A DNA stretch of 64,000 nt from assembly GCF_030124175.1 (NCBI RefSeq), contig NZ_JASKMT010000002.1:124001-188000 (forward strand), given 5' to 3'. The stretch's first letter is position 1; each line of letters opens with the position of its first letter. A model generated the notes under the pieces. The model worked only from the letters and a program-made list of their open reading frames with translations. It was not told the origin of the DNA and did not search any database. A program made the translations under genes and the position numbers. Shown here piece by piece: positions 36,274 to 44,138 of this stretch. This stretch comes from Streptomyces sp. 549 (GTDB lineage: Bacteria > Actinomycetota > Actinomycetes > Streptomycetales > Streptomycetaceae).

Positions 36274-36375
36274 TCAGCGCTGGCCCTGGAAGAGCTTCTT
36301 CACGGTCAGCCCGGCGAACGCGGTGGTGCCGATGCAGACCAGGATCATCAAGGTGATGAAGAAAATCTCAAGCAC
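36274..36375 (-). CDS. 33-residue membrane protein
   Basis: GTG start with AAAGGAG seven bases upstream. The product is one hydrophobic helix (LEIFFITLMILVCIGTTAFA) followed by GLTVKKLFQGQR, a positively charged cytoplasmic tail. Small proteins of this kind are kept at this locus in streptomycetes (memory). Too short for routine ORF calling; the ideal ribosome site and membrane character support it. Function unknown. Confidence 0.75.
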   Translation of the reverse strand: MLEIFFITLMILVCIGTTAFAGLTVKKLFQGQR

Positions 36376-36513
36376 GGTCGCTCCTTTGAGCGGGTTCTCG
36401 GTACGTACGGACCGGCACCGAGTCTAGTCGGCCCGACGGCCCCCGACGCTGCGAGGTCCGCCACCCGGCGCCGCGCGCATCGCGCACCCGGGCCCGCGCA
36501 TAGGGTGACACCC

Positions 36514-36885
36514 ATGGCAGCTACCCAGAAGAAGCTCGTGATCAAGGTGACGGCGGGGGCGGACGCCCCGGAGCGGTGCTCGCAGGCGTTCACGGTCGCC
36601 GCGGTGGCCGTGGCCAGCGGAGTGGAGGTGTCGCTGTGGCTGACCGGCGAGTCCGCCTGGTTCGGGCTGCCGGGCCGGGCCGCCGAGTTCGAGCTGCCGC
36701 ACTCCGCGCCGCTGGACGAGCTGATCGCCGGTGTGCTGGCGGGCGGGCGGGTCACGGTGTGCACCCAGTGCGCGGCGCGGCGGGAGATCGAGGAGAAGGA
36801 CCTGCTGGAGGGGGTGCGCATCGCGGGTGCCCAGGTGTTCGTCGGCGAGGCGATGGCGGACGGCACCCAGGCCCTCGTCTACTGA
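36514..36885 (+). CDS. DsrE/DsrF-like family protein
   Basis: 123 aa. ATG is seven bases after TAGGGT (leaderless). Fold features: LVIKVTAGADAPERCSQAFT, VAAVAVASGVEVSLWLTGES, LIAGVLAGGRVTVCTQCAAR, LEGVRIAGAQVFVGEAM. The CTQC pair at about residues 83-86 is at the site where DsrE-type sulfur carriers have their reactive Cys. Near a sulfurtransferase and a MoaD-like gene, so sulfur handling is plausible. Confidence 0.85.
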   Translation: MAATQKKLVIKVTAGADAPERCSQAFTVAAVAVASGVEVSLWLTGESAWFGLPGRAAEFELPHSAPLDELIAGVLAGGRVTVCTQCAARREIEEKDLLEGVRIAGAQVFVGEAMADGTQALVY

Positions 36886-37056
36886 CCCGCCCCGAGCCGC
36901 ACGACTGCCCTCCCGCTCCCGTCGCCGGCTCCCGGTGCCGCTCCGCCGAACGGGGGACGTGGGGCGCGCAGACGGGTGAGGGAGGACTCCCGGCCGACTG
37001 AGTGGCGGCCCCGGTGGTACCGGCAGCTCATCAGCTGATGTCGGACGGGGAGTTCC

Positions 37057-37854
37057 ATGCAGAATTCGCAGGTAGTGCTGGCGATCGACTTCCAGCAGGG
37101 CCTCTCGGAGGCGTGGACCTCGGTCGCCACGTTCGTGCCGAGGTTCATCTCGTTCCTGATCATCCTGCTCGTCGGCTGGCTCATCGCGAAGGCGCTGGCC
37201 AAGGCGGTGGGAGTGATCCTCCGCAAGGTCGGCTTCGAACGGGTCATCGACCGCAGCGGCCTGGACCGGTTCCTGGAGAACTCGTCCCTGAACGCGATCG
37301 ACGTCATCTCCAAGCTCGTCTACTACGCCGTGCTGCTGATCGCGCTGCAGGTCGCGTTCTCGGTCTTCGGACCCAACCCGATCAGCGACCTGCTGCGCGG
37401 AGTGGTGGCGTGGATCCCGCGGGCCGTCGTCGCCATCATCATCGTCGTGCTGGCCGCGGCCATCGCCAACGCCGCCAAGAGCGTGATCAGCAGTGTGCTG
37501 GGCGGACTGTCCTACGGCAAGCTGCTGGCGAACATCGCCGCCGTGTTCATCATCGGCCTCGGTGTGATCGCGGCCCTCAACCAGATCGGCGTCGCGGTCG
37601 CCGTGACCACGCCGGTGCTCATCACGGTGCTCGCCACCATCGGCGGCATCCTGGTGGTCGGTGTGGGCGGTGGCCTCGTCAAGCCGATGCAGCAGCGCTG
37701 GGAGCGCTGGCTGGTCAGCGCCGAGCAGGAGACCAGCCGGGTCCGCGAGCACGTCTCCAGCCGCGGCAGCGGCGGTAGCGGTTCCGAGGCGTCGGGCACC
37801 CCCGGCACGCCGCCCGGCGGCACCCTGCCCGGCGGTCCGCCGCCCGGCGTCTGA
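37057..37854 (+). CDS. Mechanosensitive-channel-like membrane protein
   Basis: 265 aa. The N-terminal segment VPRFISFLIILLVGWLIAKA followed by VGVILRKVGFERVIDRSGLD is the conserved TM-helix repeat found in MscS-related small channels, and it recurs with LVYYAVLLIALQVAFSVFG, IPRAVVAIIIVVLAAAIANA, LANIAAVFIIGLGVIAALNQ and TPVLITVLATIGGILVVGVG (five membrane helices). The tail is Gly/Ser/Pro-rich. A complete MscS beta domain is absent, so ion-channel function is uncertain. Ends in a strong hairpin. Confidence 0.8.
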   Translation: MQNSQVVLAIDFQQGLSEAWTSVATFVPRFISFLIILLVGWLIAKALAKAVGVILRKVGFERVIDRSGLDRFLENSSLNAIDVISKLVYYAVLLIALQVAFSVFGPNPISDLLRGVVAWIPRAVVAIIIVVLAAAIANAAKSVISSVLGGLSYGKLLANIAAVFIIGLGVIAALNQIGVAVAVTTPVLITVLATIGGILVVGVGGGLVKPMQQRWERWLVSAEQETSRVREHVSSRGSGGSGSEASGTPGTPPGGTLPGGPPPGV

Positions 37855-37893
37855 GCCCCGGGCGTCTCGGGTCCCACCCAGCGGCGGCCCCAC

Positions 37894-37946
37894 ACAGCGG
37901 CAGGGCCGCACCTCCCGGTAACCCGGTGGTGCGGCCCTGCCGCTGT
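37894..37946. terminator. 19-bp perfect hairpin between convergent genes
   Basis: Arms 37894-37912 and 37928-37946 (ACAGCGGCAGGGCCGCACC and complement) with a 15-base loop. Serves the channel-like gene and the convergent DUF1416 gene. Confidence 0.88.
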
Positions 37947-37960
37947 CGGTGGTGCCCGCC

Positions 37961-38248
37961 TCAGACGGCGATGGCGACCTCTGCCAGCCCGCCCTGCTGG
38001 GCGACCACGGTGCGGTCCGCGGTGCCGCCGGGCACCAGCGCACGCACGGTCCAGGTGCCCTCGGCCGCGTAGAACCGGAACTGGCCGGTCGCGGACGTCG
38101 GGACCTCGGCGGTGAACTCGCCGGTCGAGTCCAGCAGCCGGACGTAGCCGGTCACCGGCTCGCCGTCACGGGTGACGCTGCCCTGGATGGTGGTCTCGCC
38201 GGGCTTGATGGTGGAGGCGTCCGGGCCGCCGGCCTTCGCTCCGCACAT
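37961..38248 (-). CDS. DUF1416-family protein
   Basis: 95 aa from ATG 38248 with GGGGAG upstream. Starts MCGAKAGGPDASTIKPGE and continues as an all-beta domain (TTIQGSVTRDGEPVTGYVRL, GEFTAEVPTSATGQFRFYAA, GTWTVRALVPGG), like a small carboxypeptidase-regulatory/Ig-like fold. In actinobacteria this gene sits directly downstream of the thiosulfate sulfurtransferase, as here, which suggests a shared sulfur-related role. Mechanism unknown. Confidence 0.9.
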   Translation of the reverse strand: MCGAKAGGPDASTIKPGETTIQGSVTRDGEPVTGYVRLLDSTGEFTAEVPTSATGQFRFYAAEGTWTVRALVPGGTADRTVVAQQGGLAEVAIAV

Positions 38249-38304
38249 GGGTGCTCCCCTGTCTGTCCTCAGGACGGTTTCCGGTGGGTACCGGTTCGTG
38301 GAGG

Positions 38305-38330
38305 GTCCGCGGGCCGAGCGGCCCGCGGAC
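38305..38330 (-). terminator. Hairpin after the sulfurtransferase gene
   Basis: GTCCGCGGGCC, loop GAGC, GGCCCGCGGAC: 11 perfect pairs immediately after the stop of the upstream gene. May reduce read-through into the DUF1416 gene. Confidence 0.75.
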
Positions 38331-38336
38331 GGGTGG

Positions 38337-39173
38337 TCAGTTGGAGCCGAGCTCGATCGGCACGCCGACCAGCGAGCCGTACTCGGTCCAGGAGCCGTCG
38401 TAGTTCTTGACGTTCTCCTGGCCCAGCAGCTCGTGCAGCACGAACCAGCTGTGAGCGGAGCGCTCACCGATGCGGCAGTAGGCGATGGTGTCCTTCGCGA
38501 GGTCCACGCCCTCCTGCTCGTACAGCTCCTTCAGCTCGTCGTCGGACTTGAAGGTGCCGTCGTCGTTGGCCGACTTCGACCAGGGGATGTTGCGCGCGGT
38601 CGGCACGTGGCCGGGACGCTGCGACTGCTCCTGCGGCAGGTGCGCGGGGGCGAGCAGCTTGCCGCTGAACTCGTCGGGGGAGCGCACGTCGACGAGGTTC
38701 TGCTCGCCGATGGCCTTGACCACGTCGTCCCGGAAGGCGCGGATGGCGAGGTTCTGCGGCTTCGCCTGGTAGGTGGTCTCGGCCCGCTCGGGCACCTCGG
38801 CCACCAGGTCGCGGGAGTCCAGCTCCCACTTCTTGCGCCCGCCGTCGAGGAGCTTGACGTCCTCGTGGCCGTAGAGCTTGAAGTACCAGTACGCGTAGGA
38901 GGCGAACCAGTTGTTGTTGCCGCCGTAGAGCACGACGGTGTCGTCGTTGGAGATGCCCTTCGCGGACAGCAGCTTCTCGAACCCGGCCTGGTCGACGAAG
39001 TCGCGGCGCACCGGGTCCTGGAGGTCCTTCTGCCAGTCGATCCGGATGGCGCTCTTGATGTGGTTCTTCTCGTAGGCCGAGGTGTCCTCGTCCACCTCGA
39101 CGATGACCACCTTCGGGTCGTCGATACGGGCCTGGACCCAGTCGGCGTCCACCAGGACGTCACTGCGGCTCAT
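38337..39173 (-). CDS. Thiosulfate/3-mercaptopyruvate sulfurtransferase (rhodanese)
   Basis: 278 aa, ATG with AAGGAG upstream. Two rhodanese domains: the inactive N-terminal one (VLVDADWVQARIDDPKVVIV, DTVVLYGGNNNWFASYAYWY) and the catalytic C-terminal one with NLVDVRSPDEFSG and the active-site loop AYCRIGERSAHSWF (Cys accepts the sulfane sulfur). Matches the actinobacterial CysA/SseA-type enzymes. Expression is probably linked to the short leader peptide encoded 180 bases upstream. Confidence 0.95.
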   Translation of the reverse strand: MSRSDVLVDADWVQARIDDPKVVIVEVDEDTSAYEKNHIKSAIRIDWQKDLQDPVRRDFVDQAGFEKLLSAKGISNDDTVVLYGGNNNWFASYAYWYFKLYGHEDVKLLDGGRKKWELDSRDLVAEVPERAETTYQAKPQNLAIRAFRDDVVKAIGEQNLVDVRSPDEFSGKLLAPAHLPQEQSQRPGHVPTARNIPWSKSANDDGTFKSDDELKELYEQEGVDLAKDTIAYCRIGERSAHSWFVLHELLGQENVKNYDGSWTEYGSLVGVPIELGSN

Positions 39174-39352
39174 GGATTCTCCTTCGGAGCTGATGCGGAT
39201 GGGTGCGCGCGCACAGAGCAGGAGGGCACGCGCTGCGCTCGTGTGTGCGCGGCGGCGGGCTGTCGAGGGATGGTCCGGACCGGCCGGCGACGGCCGGTCG
39301 GCACGCATCGGCGCCTTGAGGGCCGGGTCCCCCGTCGACGGCTGCGATGCCG

Positions 39353-39436
39353 TCAGACGACGGTGCGACAGAGCATGGCGGCGACGCGGCACAGGTCCAC
39401 TGCCCGTCGCTTCGTGAGATCCGCCTGTCGCTTCAT
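39353..39436 (-). CDS. 27-residue leader peptide upstream of the sulfurtransferase
   Basis: MKRQADLTKRRAVDLCRVAA with a second Cys in MLCRTVV. The ATG is seven bases after TACGAT and a GTGACA -35 lies 17 bases further, so a leaderless leader-peptide mRNA is predicted. Streptomycetes encode similar small peptides (RRxVDLxRVAxxLC pattern) before sulfur and cysteine genes, annotated as putative leader peptides. The two Cys codons could report cysteinyl-tRNA supply and attenuate the downstream gene across the 180-base spacer; this is inference. Confidence 0.8.
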   Translation of the reverse strand: MKRQADLTKRRAVDLCRVAAMLCRTVV

Positions 39437-39443
39437 GGGGTCG

Positions 39444-39472
39444 ATCGTAAGGACGGGCGCGCCGCATGTCAC
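39444..39472 (-). promoter_or_regulatory. Promoter of the leader peptide / sulfurtransferase unit
   Basis: On the minus strand: GTGACA (39467-39472), 17-base spacer, TACGAT (39444-39449), then 7 bases to the ATG. One of the best-matched vegetative-type promoters in the window. Confidence 0.8.
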
Positions 39473-39616
39473 CGGCGGTCCACATGGTGATACGAGATCG
39501 TCTGCGATGTGGGATGGGAAGTGATTGGGCCCCGCCCCCGGGCGCCCCCGGACCGGCGCCGGTGCGCGGAGGTGGACCACGCACCGGCGCCCACGGACGC
39601 GCCGGTCTCAGATGCC

Positions 39617-39664
39617 GGACGCGGCAGGGGTGATGGACGCGGCAGGGGTGATGGACGCGGCAGT
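39617..39664. repeat. 18-bp tandem repeat, about 2.7 copies
   Basis: GGACGCGGCAGGGGTGAT at 39617-39634 and 39635-39652, then a partial copy. Lies downstream of the LmeA-like gene (minus strand). Purely spacer as far as can be seen. Confidence 0.9.
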
Positions 39665-39702
39665 GCTGGTGGGGACCGGCGTCCGCCCCGGATCGTCGCG
39701 CC

Positions 39703-40410
39703 TCAGCCGGTCACGTTGACGTCGGAGCCGGAGAAGTGCACGGTGACGCCGCGCTGGTTGGCCTCGATCTTCTCCAGCCGCACCCCGTCCGGCAGTCCGT
39801 CGATGGTGCGTGTGTAGTCGATGCGCTGCCGGATCAGGTCCTCGATGCCGGGGATGTCCGAGCCGGGGATGGCGTCGGCCCGCAGCCGGACCGTGTCGCC
39901 GTTCTCCACGCTCACGGTGCTGGTGGTGGAGCGCTCCAGCGGCTTGTCCAGCACCGGCACGTTCACGCTGCCGGTGACCTTCACCTTCGCCTCCCCGGCC
40001 TGCGCGGGGCCGCCGTACTCCACCCGCACGCCCTCCTGGGCCGCCGCCGTCAGGTCCTCGTAGGTCAGCAGGGCGCTGCCGTCCGCCCGGTCGGCGACGC
40101 CGCCGGAGTAGTCGTCCGACAGCCGGATGTCCCGGGCCTCGACGTCGAACTCGCTGACGCGCAGGGAGCCTTCGGCGATGTCCTGGGTCACGCCGCTCAA
40201 CCGTATGTCCACCGACTCCAGTTCCTTGGCGAGCACCTGCGTGAGGAACGGGAAACCGTTGACGGAGACGTCCACCGAGTTGGCGTCCCGCGCGCTTCTG
40301 ACCTCGTCGGTGATCCGGTCCTCGACCAGCTTGACCGCCAACCGGTCCGCGCCGACGAACAGGCCGCCGAGCACGAACACGATGATCAGTGTGATCCGCA
40401 ACGCACGCAT
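39703..40410 (-). CDS. LmeA-like (DUF2993) phospholipid-binding protein
   Basis: 235 aa. N-terminal membrane anchor/signal (LRITLIIVFVLGGLFVGADR) followed by the DUF2993 pattern: VEDRITDEVRSARDANSVDV, VNGFPFLTQVLAKELESVDI, LSGVTQDIAEGSLRVSEFDV and the C-terminal GVTVHFSGSDVNVTG. The mycobacterial relative LmeA is a periplasmic phosphatidylinositol-binding protein involved in lipomannan maturation. In Streptomyces the precise role is unknown. Confidence 0.85.
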   Translation of the reverse strand: MRALRITLIIVFVLGGLFVGADRLAVKLVEDRITDEVRSARDANSVDVSVNGFPFLTQVLAKELESVDIRLSGVTQDIAEGSLRVSEFDVEARDIRLSDDYSGGVADRADGSALLTYEDLTAAAQEGVRVEYGGPAQAGEAKVKVTGSVNVPVLDKPLERSTTSTVSVENGDTVRLRADAIPGSDIPGIEDLIRQRIDYTRTIDGLPDGVRLEKIEANQRGVTVHFSGSDVNVTG

Positions 40411-40474
40411 GATGTCCGGTGCTCCCTCAGTCGAATGGGCGTTCCTGCCCGGTGGTGCACTCCAGCATGCCCGG

Positions 40475-41524
40475 TCAGGCCACGACGCGGCCCAGCAGAT
40501 ACACCGCGGGGGCGGCCAGCGACAGCGGCAGTGCGACCCCGGCCGTCATGTGCACGAAGCGGGACGGCCAGTCGTAGCTCGCCACCCGCAGGCCGACCAG
40601 CGCGCACACCCCGGCGCCCGCGCCCAGCACCGCGCCGCCCGTGCCCAGTTCACCCCAACTGCCCGCGGCGATACCGGCACCGGCCGCCGCCAGCAGCGCG
40701 ACCGGCACCGACACGACCGCCGGCAGCGGCAGCGCCCTGGCGACCACCGCCGCCGCCACCGCGGCGGCCCCGGCCGTCACCACGCCCGGGTCGACGCCCT
40801 CGGCGGCGAGCAGCCCGGCGGCCAGCACCGTCAGCACGGTGGAGCCGGTGCCCGCGGTCAGCGCGTACAGCCGCTCGTCGGGTGTGCTGCGGTTGCGCAG
40901 GTGCAGGACGAAGAGGAGCACCACCCACACGCCCAGCGACCCGACGATCGCCACGGCGGCGTTCTGCCGGCCCGCGGCGAGCAGCGCAACGTCCGCGGTG
41001 AGGCCGGCGGCGAACGCCAGGGCGATGCCCTGCCTGGCGGGCCACATGCCGTTCAGCCGGTACCAGCCGGCGGCGGTCAGTGCCTGGAGCAGCACCACGG
41101 CCACCGCGAGGGCCGGGCGGCCCGCCTGGGCGGAGACGGCGAGCAGGGCCGCCAGCACCGCGGTGAGTGCGGCGGGCCGCAGCCCGGGCTCGATGATCGG
41201 GCTGCCGGTGCGCACGCCAGGCCCCGCCGGAGCGGCGGGACGGGACGGCCCGTCGGCTGGGCCTGCCGGGGACGGGACCGTGTGCGTGGCGGAGGCGGAC
41301 GGGGCCGACGGCTGCGCCGGGGACGGCTTGCGGCGTCGCCCGGTGCCGGCGCCCGGCTCGGCGGGCGTCGCCCGGTGGCCCTGGTGCGGCAGCCGGGCAC
41401 CCTCGCCGCCGTCGGCCACCTGCCACGGCTGCGGCTGCCGGTGGCCGTAAGGATCGCCCGCGGGGTTGCCCGCCGGGTCGCCGGGAAGGGGGTACGGGTC
41501 GTGTCCGCCGGGGGGCGTGCTCAT
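40475..41524 (-). CDS. Polytopic membrane protein with Pro-rich cytoplasmic head
   Basis: 349 aa. Residues 1-110 are Pro/Gly/Ala-rich and disordered (HDPYPLPGDPAGNPAGDPYG). From about 112 onward there are about nine closely spaced hydrophobic helices (LRPAALTAVLAALLAVSAQA, VAIVGSLGVWVVLLFVLHLR, YLLGRVVA end). ATGA overlap with the MoaD-like gene upstream indicates co-translation. No transport motif recognised. Confidence 0.75.
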   Translation of the reverse strand: MSTPPGGHDPYPLPGDPAGNPAGDPYGHRQPQPWQVADGGEGARLPHQGHRATPAEPGAGTGRRRKPSPAQPSAPSASATHTVPSPAGPADGPSRPAAPAGPGVRTGSPIIEPGLRPAALTAVLAALLAVSAQAGRPALAVAVVLLQALTAAGWYRLNGMWPARQGIALAFAAGLTADVALLAAGRQNAAVAIVGSLGVWVVLLFVLHLRNRSTPDERLYALTAGTGSTVLTVLAAGLLAAEGVDPGVVTAGAAAVAAAVVARALPLPAVVSVPVALLAAAGAGIAAGSWGELGTGGAVLGAGAGVCALVGLRVASYDWPSRFVHMTAGVALPLSLAAPAVYLLGRVVA

Positions 41525-41790
41525 CGTGCACCTCCGGCGAACGGCGGGAGGACCTCGACGGTGCCGCCCTCGGTGAGGGAGACGGCACCGTGGGAGCGGG
41601 TGCCGACCGGGTTGCCGTCCACCAGGAACGAGCAGCGCTGCAGCACCCGGGCGAACTCGGGCCGCGCGTCGTGCCGGTCCCGTGCCTCCCGCAGCGCCTC
41701 TTCGAGGGTGCCGGCCTCGTAGGTCTCCTCCGCCACCCCGGCGGCGGCTTTGGCCGCCGCCCAGTAGCGGATCGTCCCGTGTACGGGCAT
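41521..41790 (-). CDS. MoaD/ThiS-family sulfur-carrier protein with two-residue tail
   Basis: 89 aa from ATG 41790 with GGGAG upstream. Beta-grasp ubiquitin-like fold: VHGTIRYWAAAKAAAGVAEE, CSFLVDGNPVGTRSHGAVSL, GTVEVLPPFAGGAR. Active carriers end in Gly-Gly, but here the chain continues two residues (AR), so it would need trimming before adenylylation, as known for QbsE-type carriers. Overlaps the membrane protein gene (ATGA). Whether it serves molybdopterin or another thio-transfer is open. Confidence 0.85.
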   Translation of the reverse strand: MPVHGTIRYWAAAKAAAGVAEETYEAGTLEEALREARDRHDARPEFARVLQRCSFLVDGNPVGTRSHGAVSLTEGGTVEVLPPFAGGAR

Positions 41791-41959
41791 TGATGTCTCC
41801 CAGACGTGTGAAGTGCCGTCACCCATCATGGACCGTCCGCATGTCGAGATGTGCGCCAGTGCGCCCCCTCTGCGGAAAACACCAGGTCATGGCCATGATG
41901 ATCAGGCGATGTGACGTAGAAGCACGCTGACTCCCCCTGGCGGAAACCTCTCGGTGGGC

Positions 41960-42009
41960 TATTGTTCTCGCAATGAAGGATCCGGGCAGCGCCGCCCCCG
42001 GGTCCTTTT
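41960..42009 (+). promoter_or_regulatory. glnR leader: -10 element, mini-ORF and terminator-like hairpin
   Basis: TATTGT (41960-41965) is followed eight bases later by an ATG (41974) opening a 24-codon ORF. Inside it AAGGATCCGGG (41976-41986) pairs with CCCGGGTCCTT (41997-42007, one T-G pair) and runs into TTTT, a textbook terminator. It lies 75 bases before glnR on the same strand, where no upstream gene needs it, so an attenuator is possible. A 12-bp palindrome TCATGGCCATGA is at 41887-41898. Confidence 0.6.
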
Positions 42010-42081
42010 GCGCTTTCAGGCAGCGTCCAGAAGCAGTGCCGCCATGAGTCCTCGATGGGACCGAGGAAGGAACTCGCCGTC

Positions 42082-42903
42082 ATGAGCTCGCTACTCCTCC
42101 TGACCAACGCACTTCAGCCGTCCACCGAAGTCCTTCCAGCTCTCGGGCTGCTCCTGCACAACGTTCGGGTCGCCCCGGCCGAGGGCCCGGCGCTGGTGAA
42201 CACACCGGGTGCGGACGTCATCCTCGTCGACGGCCGCCGTGACCTGCCACAGGTCCGCTCGCTGTGCCAGCTGCTGCGCTCCACCGGCCCCGGCTGCCCG
42301 CTGATGCTGATCGTCACCGAGGGCGGCCTGGCGGCCGTCACCGCGGACTGGGGGGTGGACGACGTCCTCCTCGACACCGCGGGACCCGCCGAGGTGGAGG
42401 CCCGCCTGCGGCTGGCCACCGGCAGGCAGCAGCTGTCCGTCGACGACAGCCCCATGGAGATCCGCAACGGCGACCTCTCCGTGGACGAGGCCACCTACAG
42501 CGCCAAGCTCAAGGGCCGGGTCCTCGACCTGACCTTCAAGGAGTTCGAGCTGCTGAAGTACCTGGCGCAGCACCCGGGCCGGGTCTTCACGCGCGCCCAG
42601 CTGCTCCAGGAGGTGTGGGGCTACGACTACTTCGGCGGCACCCGCACGGTGGACGTGCACGTGCGACGGCTGCGCGCCAAGCTCGGCCCCGAGCACGAGT
42701 CGCTGATCGGCACCGTGCGCAACGTCGGCTACCGCTTCGTCAGCCCGGAGAAGCCCGAGAAGACCGCCGAGGAGAAGAGCGCCTCGGCCCAGGCGAAGGC
42801 CGTCACCGACGCCGCGGCGGACGTGGCGCGGGCCGCGGCCGAGGGCTCCCCGGACGCCGCTGCCGCCGCTGCTGCCGCCGCCTCCCGGCGCCTGCACGGC
42901 TGA
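42082..42903 (+). CDS. glnR: Global nitrogen regulator GlnR (orphan OmpR-type)
   Basis: 273 aa. Matches Streptomyces GlnR as remembered: [100 protein letters not shown]. The receiver domain keeps the Asp of VILVDGR but lacks the usual acidic pair and partner kinase, as expected for this phosphorylation-independent regulator of glnA, amtB and nir genes. The tail is Ala-rich. ATG 42082 with GAAGGAA upstream chosen; 42055 is an in-frame alternative. Confidence 0.95.
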   Translation: MSSLLLLTNALQPSTEVLPALGLLLHNVRVAPAEGPALVNTPGADVILVDGRRDLPQVRSLCQLLRSTGPGCPLMLIVTEGGLAAVTADWGVDDVLLDTAGPAEVEARLRLATGRQQLSVDDSPMEIRNGDLSVDEATYSAKLKGRVLDLTFKEFELLKYLAQHPGRVFTRAQLLQEVWGYDYFGGTRTVDVHVRRLRAKLGPEHESLIGTVRNVGYRFVSPEKPEKTAEEKSASAQAKAVTDAAADVARAAAEGSPDAAAAAAAAASRRLHG

Positions 42904-42910
42904 CCCCTCG

Positions 42911-42971
42911 CGCCGGACCGCACGTGCGACCGTCAGGGTGTGACTGTCGGATCAACGGGTGCGGTCCGGCG
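42911..42971. repeat. 13-bp inverted repeat spanning the glnR-lacI gap
   Basis: CGCCGGACCGCAC (42911-42923) and its exact complement (42959-42971) with a 35-base loop. The right arm ends 12 bases before the TAGACT -10 hexamer of the LacI gene. Could terminate glnR transcripts or be a regulator site. Confidence 0.7.
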
Positions 42972-42995
42972 GGTCACCCCGCGTAGACTGCCTCC

Positions 42996-44018
42996 GTGGC
43001 CAAGGTGACGCGGGACGATGTGGCAAGGCTGGCGGGTACGTCGACCGCGGTGGTCAGCTATGTGATCAACAACGGACCGCGCCCCGTCGCCCCGGCGACC
43101 CGGGAACGGGTGCTCGCGGCGATCAAGGAGCTGGGCTACCGCCCGGACCGGGTCGCCCAGGCGATGGCCTCCCGGCGCACCGACCTCATAGGCATGATCA
43201 TCCCCGACGCCCGGCAGCCCTTCTTCGGCGAGATGGCCCACGCCGTCGAGCAGGCCGCGGCCGAGCGCGGGAAGATGGTCCTGGTCGGCAACTCCGACTA
43301 CCTCGACGAGCGCGAGGTCCACTACCTGCGGGCCTTCCTCGGCATGCGGGTCGCCGGTCTGATCCTGGTCAGCCAGGGCCCCAGCGAGCACGCCGCCGCC
43401 GAGATCGAGGCCTGGGACGCCCGGGTGGTGCTGCTGCACCGGCGGCCCGACGCGATCGACGACGTCGCGGTGGTCACCGACGACGTGGGCGGCGCCCAGC
43501 TCGCCACCCGCCACCTGCTGGAACACGGCCACCCCTATGTGGCCTGCCTGGGCGGGGTGGAGTCCACGCCGGTGATCGGCGACCCGGTCACCGACCACGT
43601 GCGGGGCTGGCGGCGGGCCATGAAGGAGGCCGGGCGGCCCACCGAGGGCCGGCTCTTCCAGGCCCCCTACAACCGCTACGACGCCTACCAGGTGGCGCTG
43701 GGGCTGCTGGCCGGCCCCGACCGCCCGCCCGCGATCATCTGCGCCACCGACGACCAGGCCATCGGCGTGCTGCGTGCCGCCCGCGAGCTGCGCGTCGACG
43801 TGCCCGGCGAACTCGCGGTGGCCGGGTTCGACGACGTCAAGGAGGCGGCGCTGACCGATCCGCCGCTGACCACGGTCTCCTCCGACCGCCCGGCGATGGC
43901 CCGCGCCGCCGTGGACCTGGTGCTCGACGACGGTCTGCGCCTCGCCGGGAGCCGCCGCGAGCGGCTCAAGCAGTTCCCGTCGGCGCTGGTCGTGCGCCGC
44001 TCCTGCGGCTGCGGCTGA
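42996..44018 (+). CDS. LacI-family transcriptional regulator
   Basis: 340 aa, GTG start six bases after TAGACT (leaderless). LacI helix-turn-helix [20 protein letters not shown] and hinge region ([20 protein letters not shown]), then a periplasmic-binding-protein-like sensor with [40 protein letters not shown] and [20 protein letters not shown]. Effector is presumably a sugar; no transporter genes adjoin, so it may act elsewhere. Confidence 0.93.
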   Translation: MAKVTRDDVARLAGTSTAVVSYVINNGPRPVAPATRERVLAAIKELGYRPDRVAQAMASRRTDLIGMIIPDARQPFFGEMAHAVEQAAAERGKMVLVGNSDYLDEREVHYLRAFLGMRVAGLILVSQGPSEHAAAEIEAWDARVVLLHRRPDAIDDVAVVTDDVGGAQLATRHLLEHGHPYVACLGGVESTPVIGDPVTDHVRGWRRAMKEAGRPTEGRLFQAPYNRYDAYQVALGLLAGPDRPPAIICATDDQAIGVLRAARELRVDVPGELAVAGFDDVKEAALTDPPLTTVSSDRPAMARAAVDLVLDDGLRLAGSRRERLKQFPSALVVRRSCGCG

Positions 44019-44138
44019 CGCCCCGCGCGGCGGCGCGCCCACCGCACGCCGCCCGCCACCTTCGCGGCCCGGTTTTTTGCGGTGTTGCTCTCAGCGGGCA
44101 CTCAGGAAGTTCTCATCCGCGGTGGCGACAGTGCCGTC

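Noticed and set aside
36232-36513. Longer start for the DsrE protein
   Set aside because: Upstream residues are low-complexity and overlap the 33-aa gene; TAGGGT places the leaderless start at 36514.
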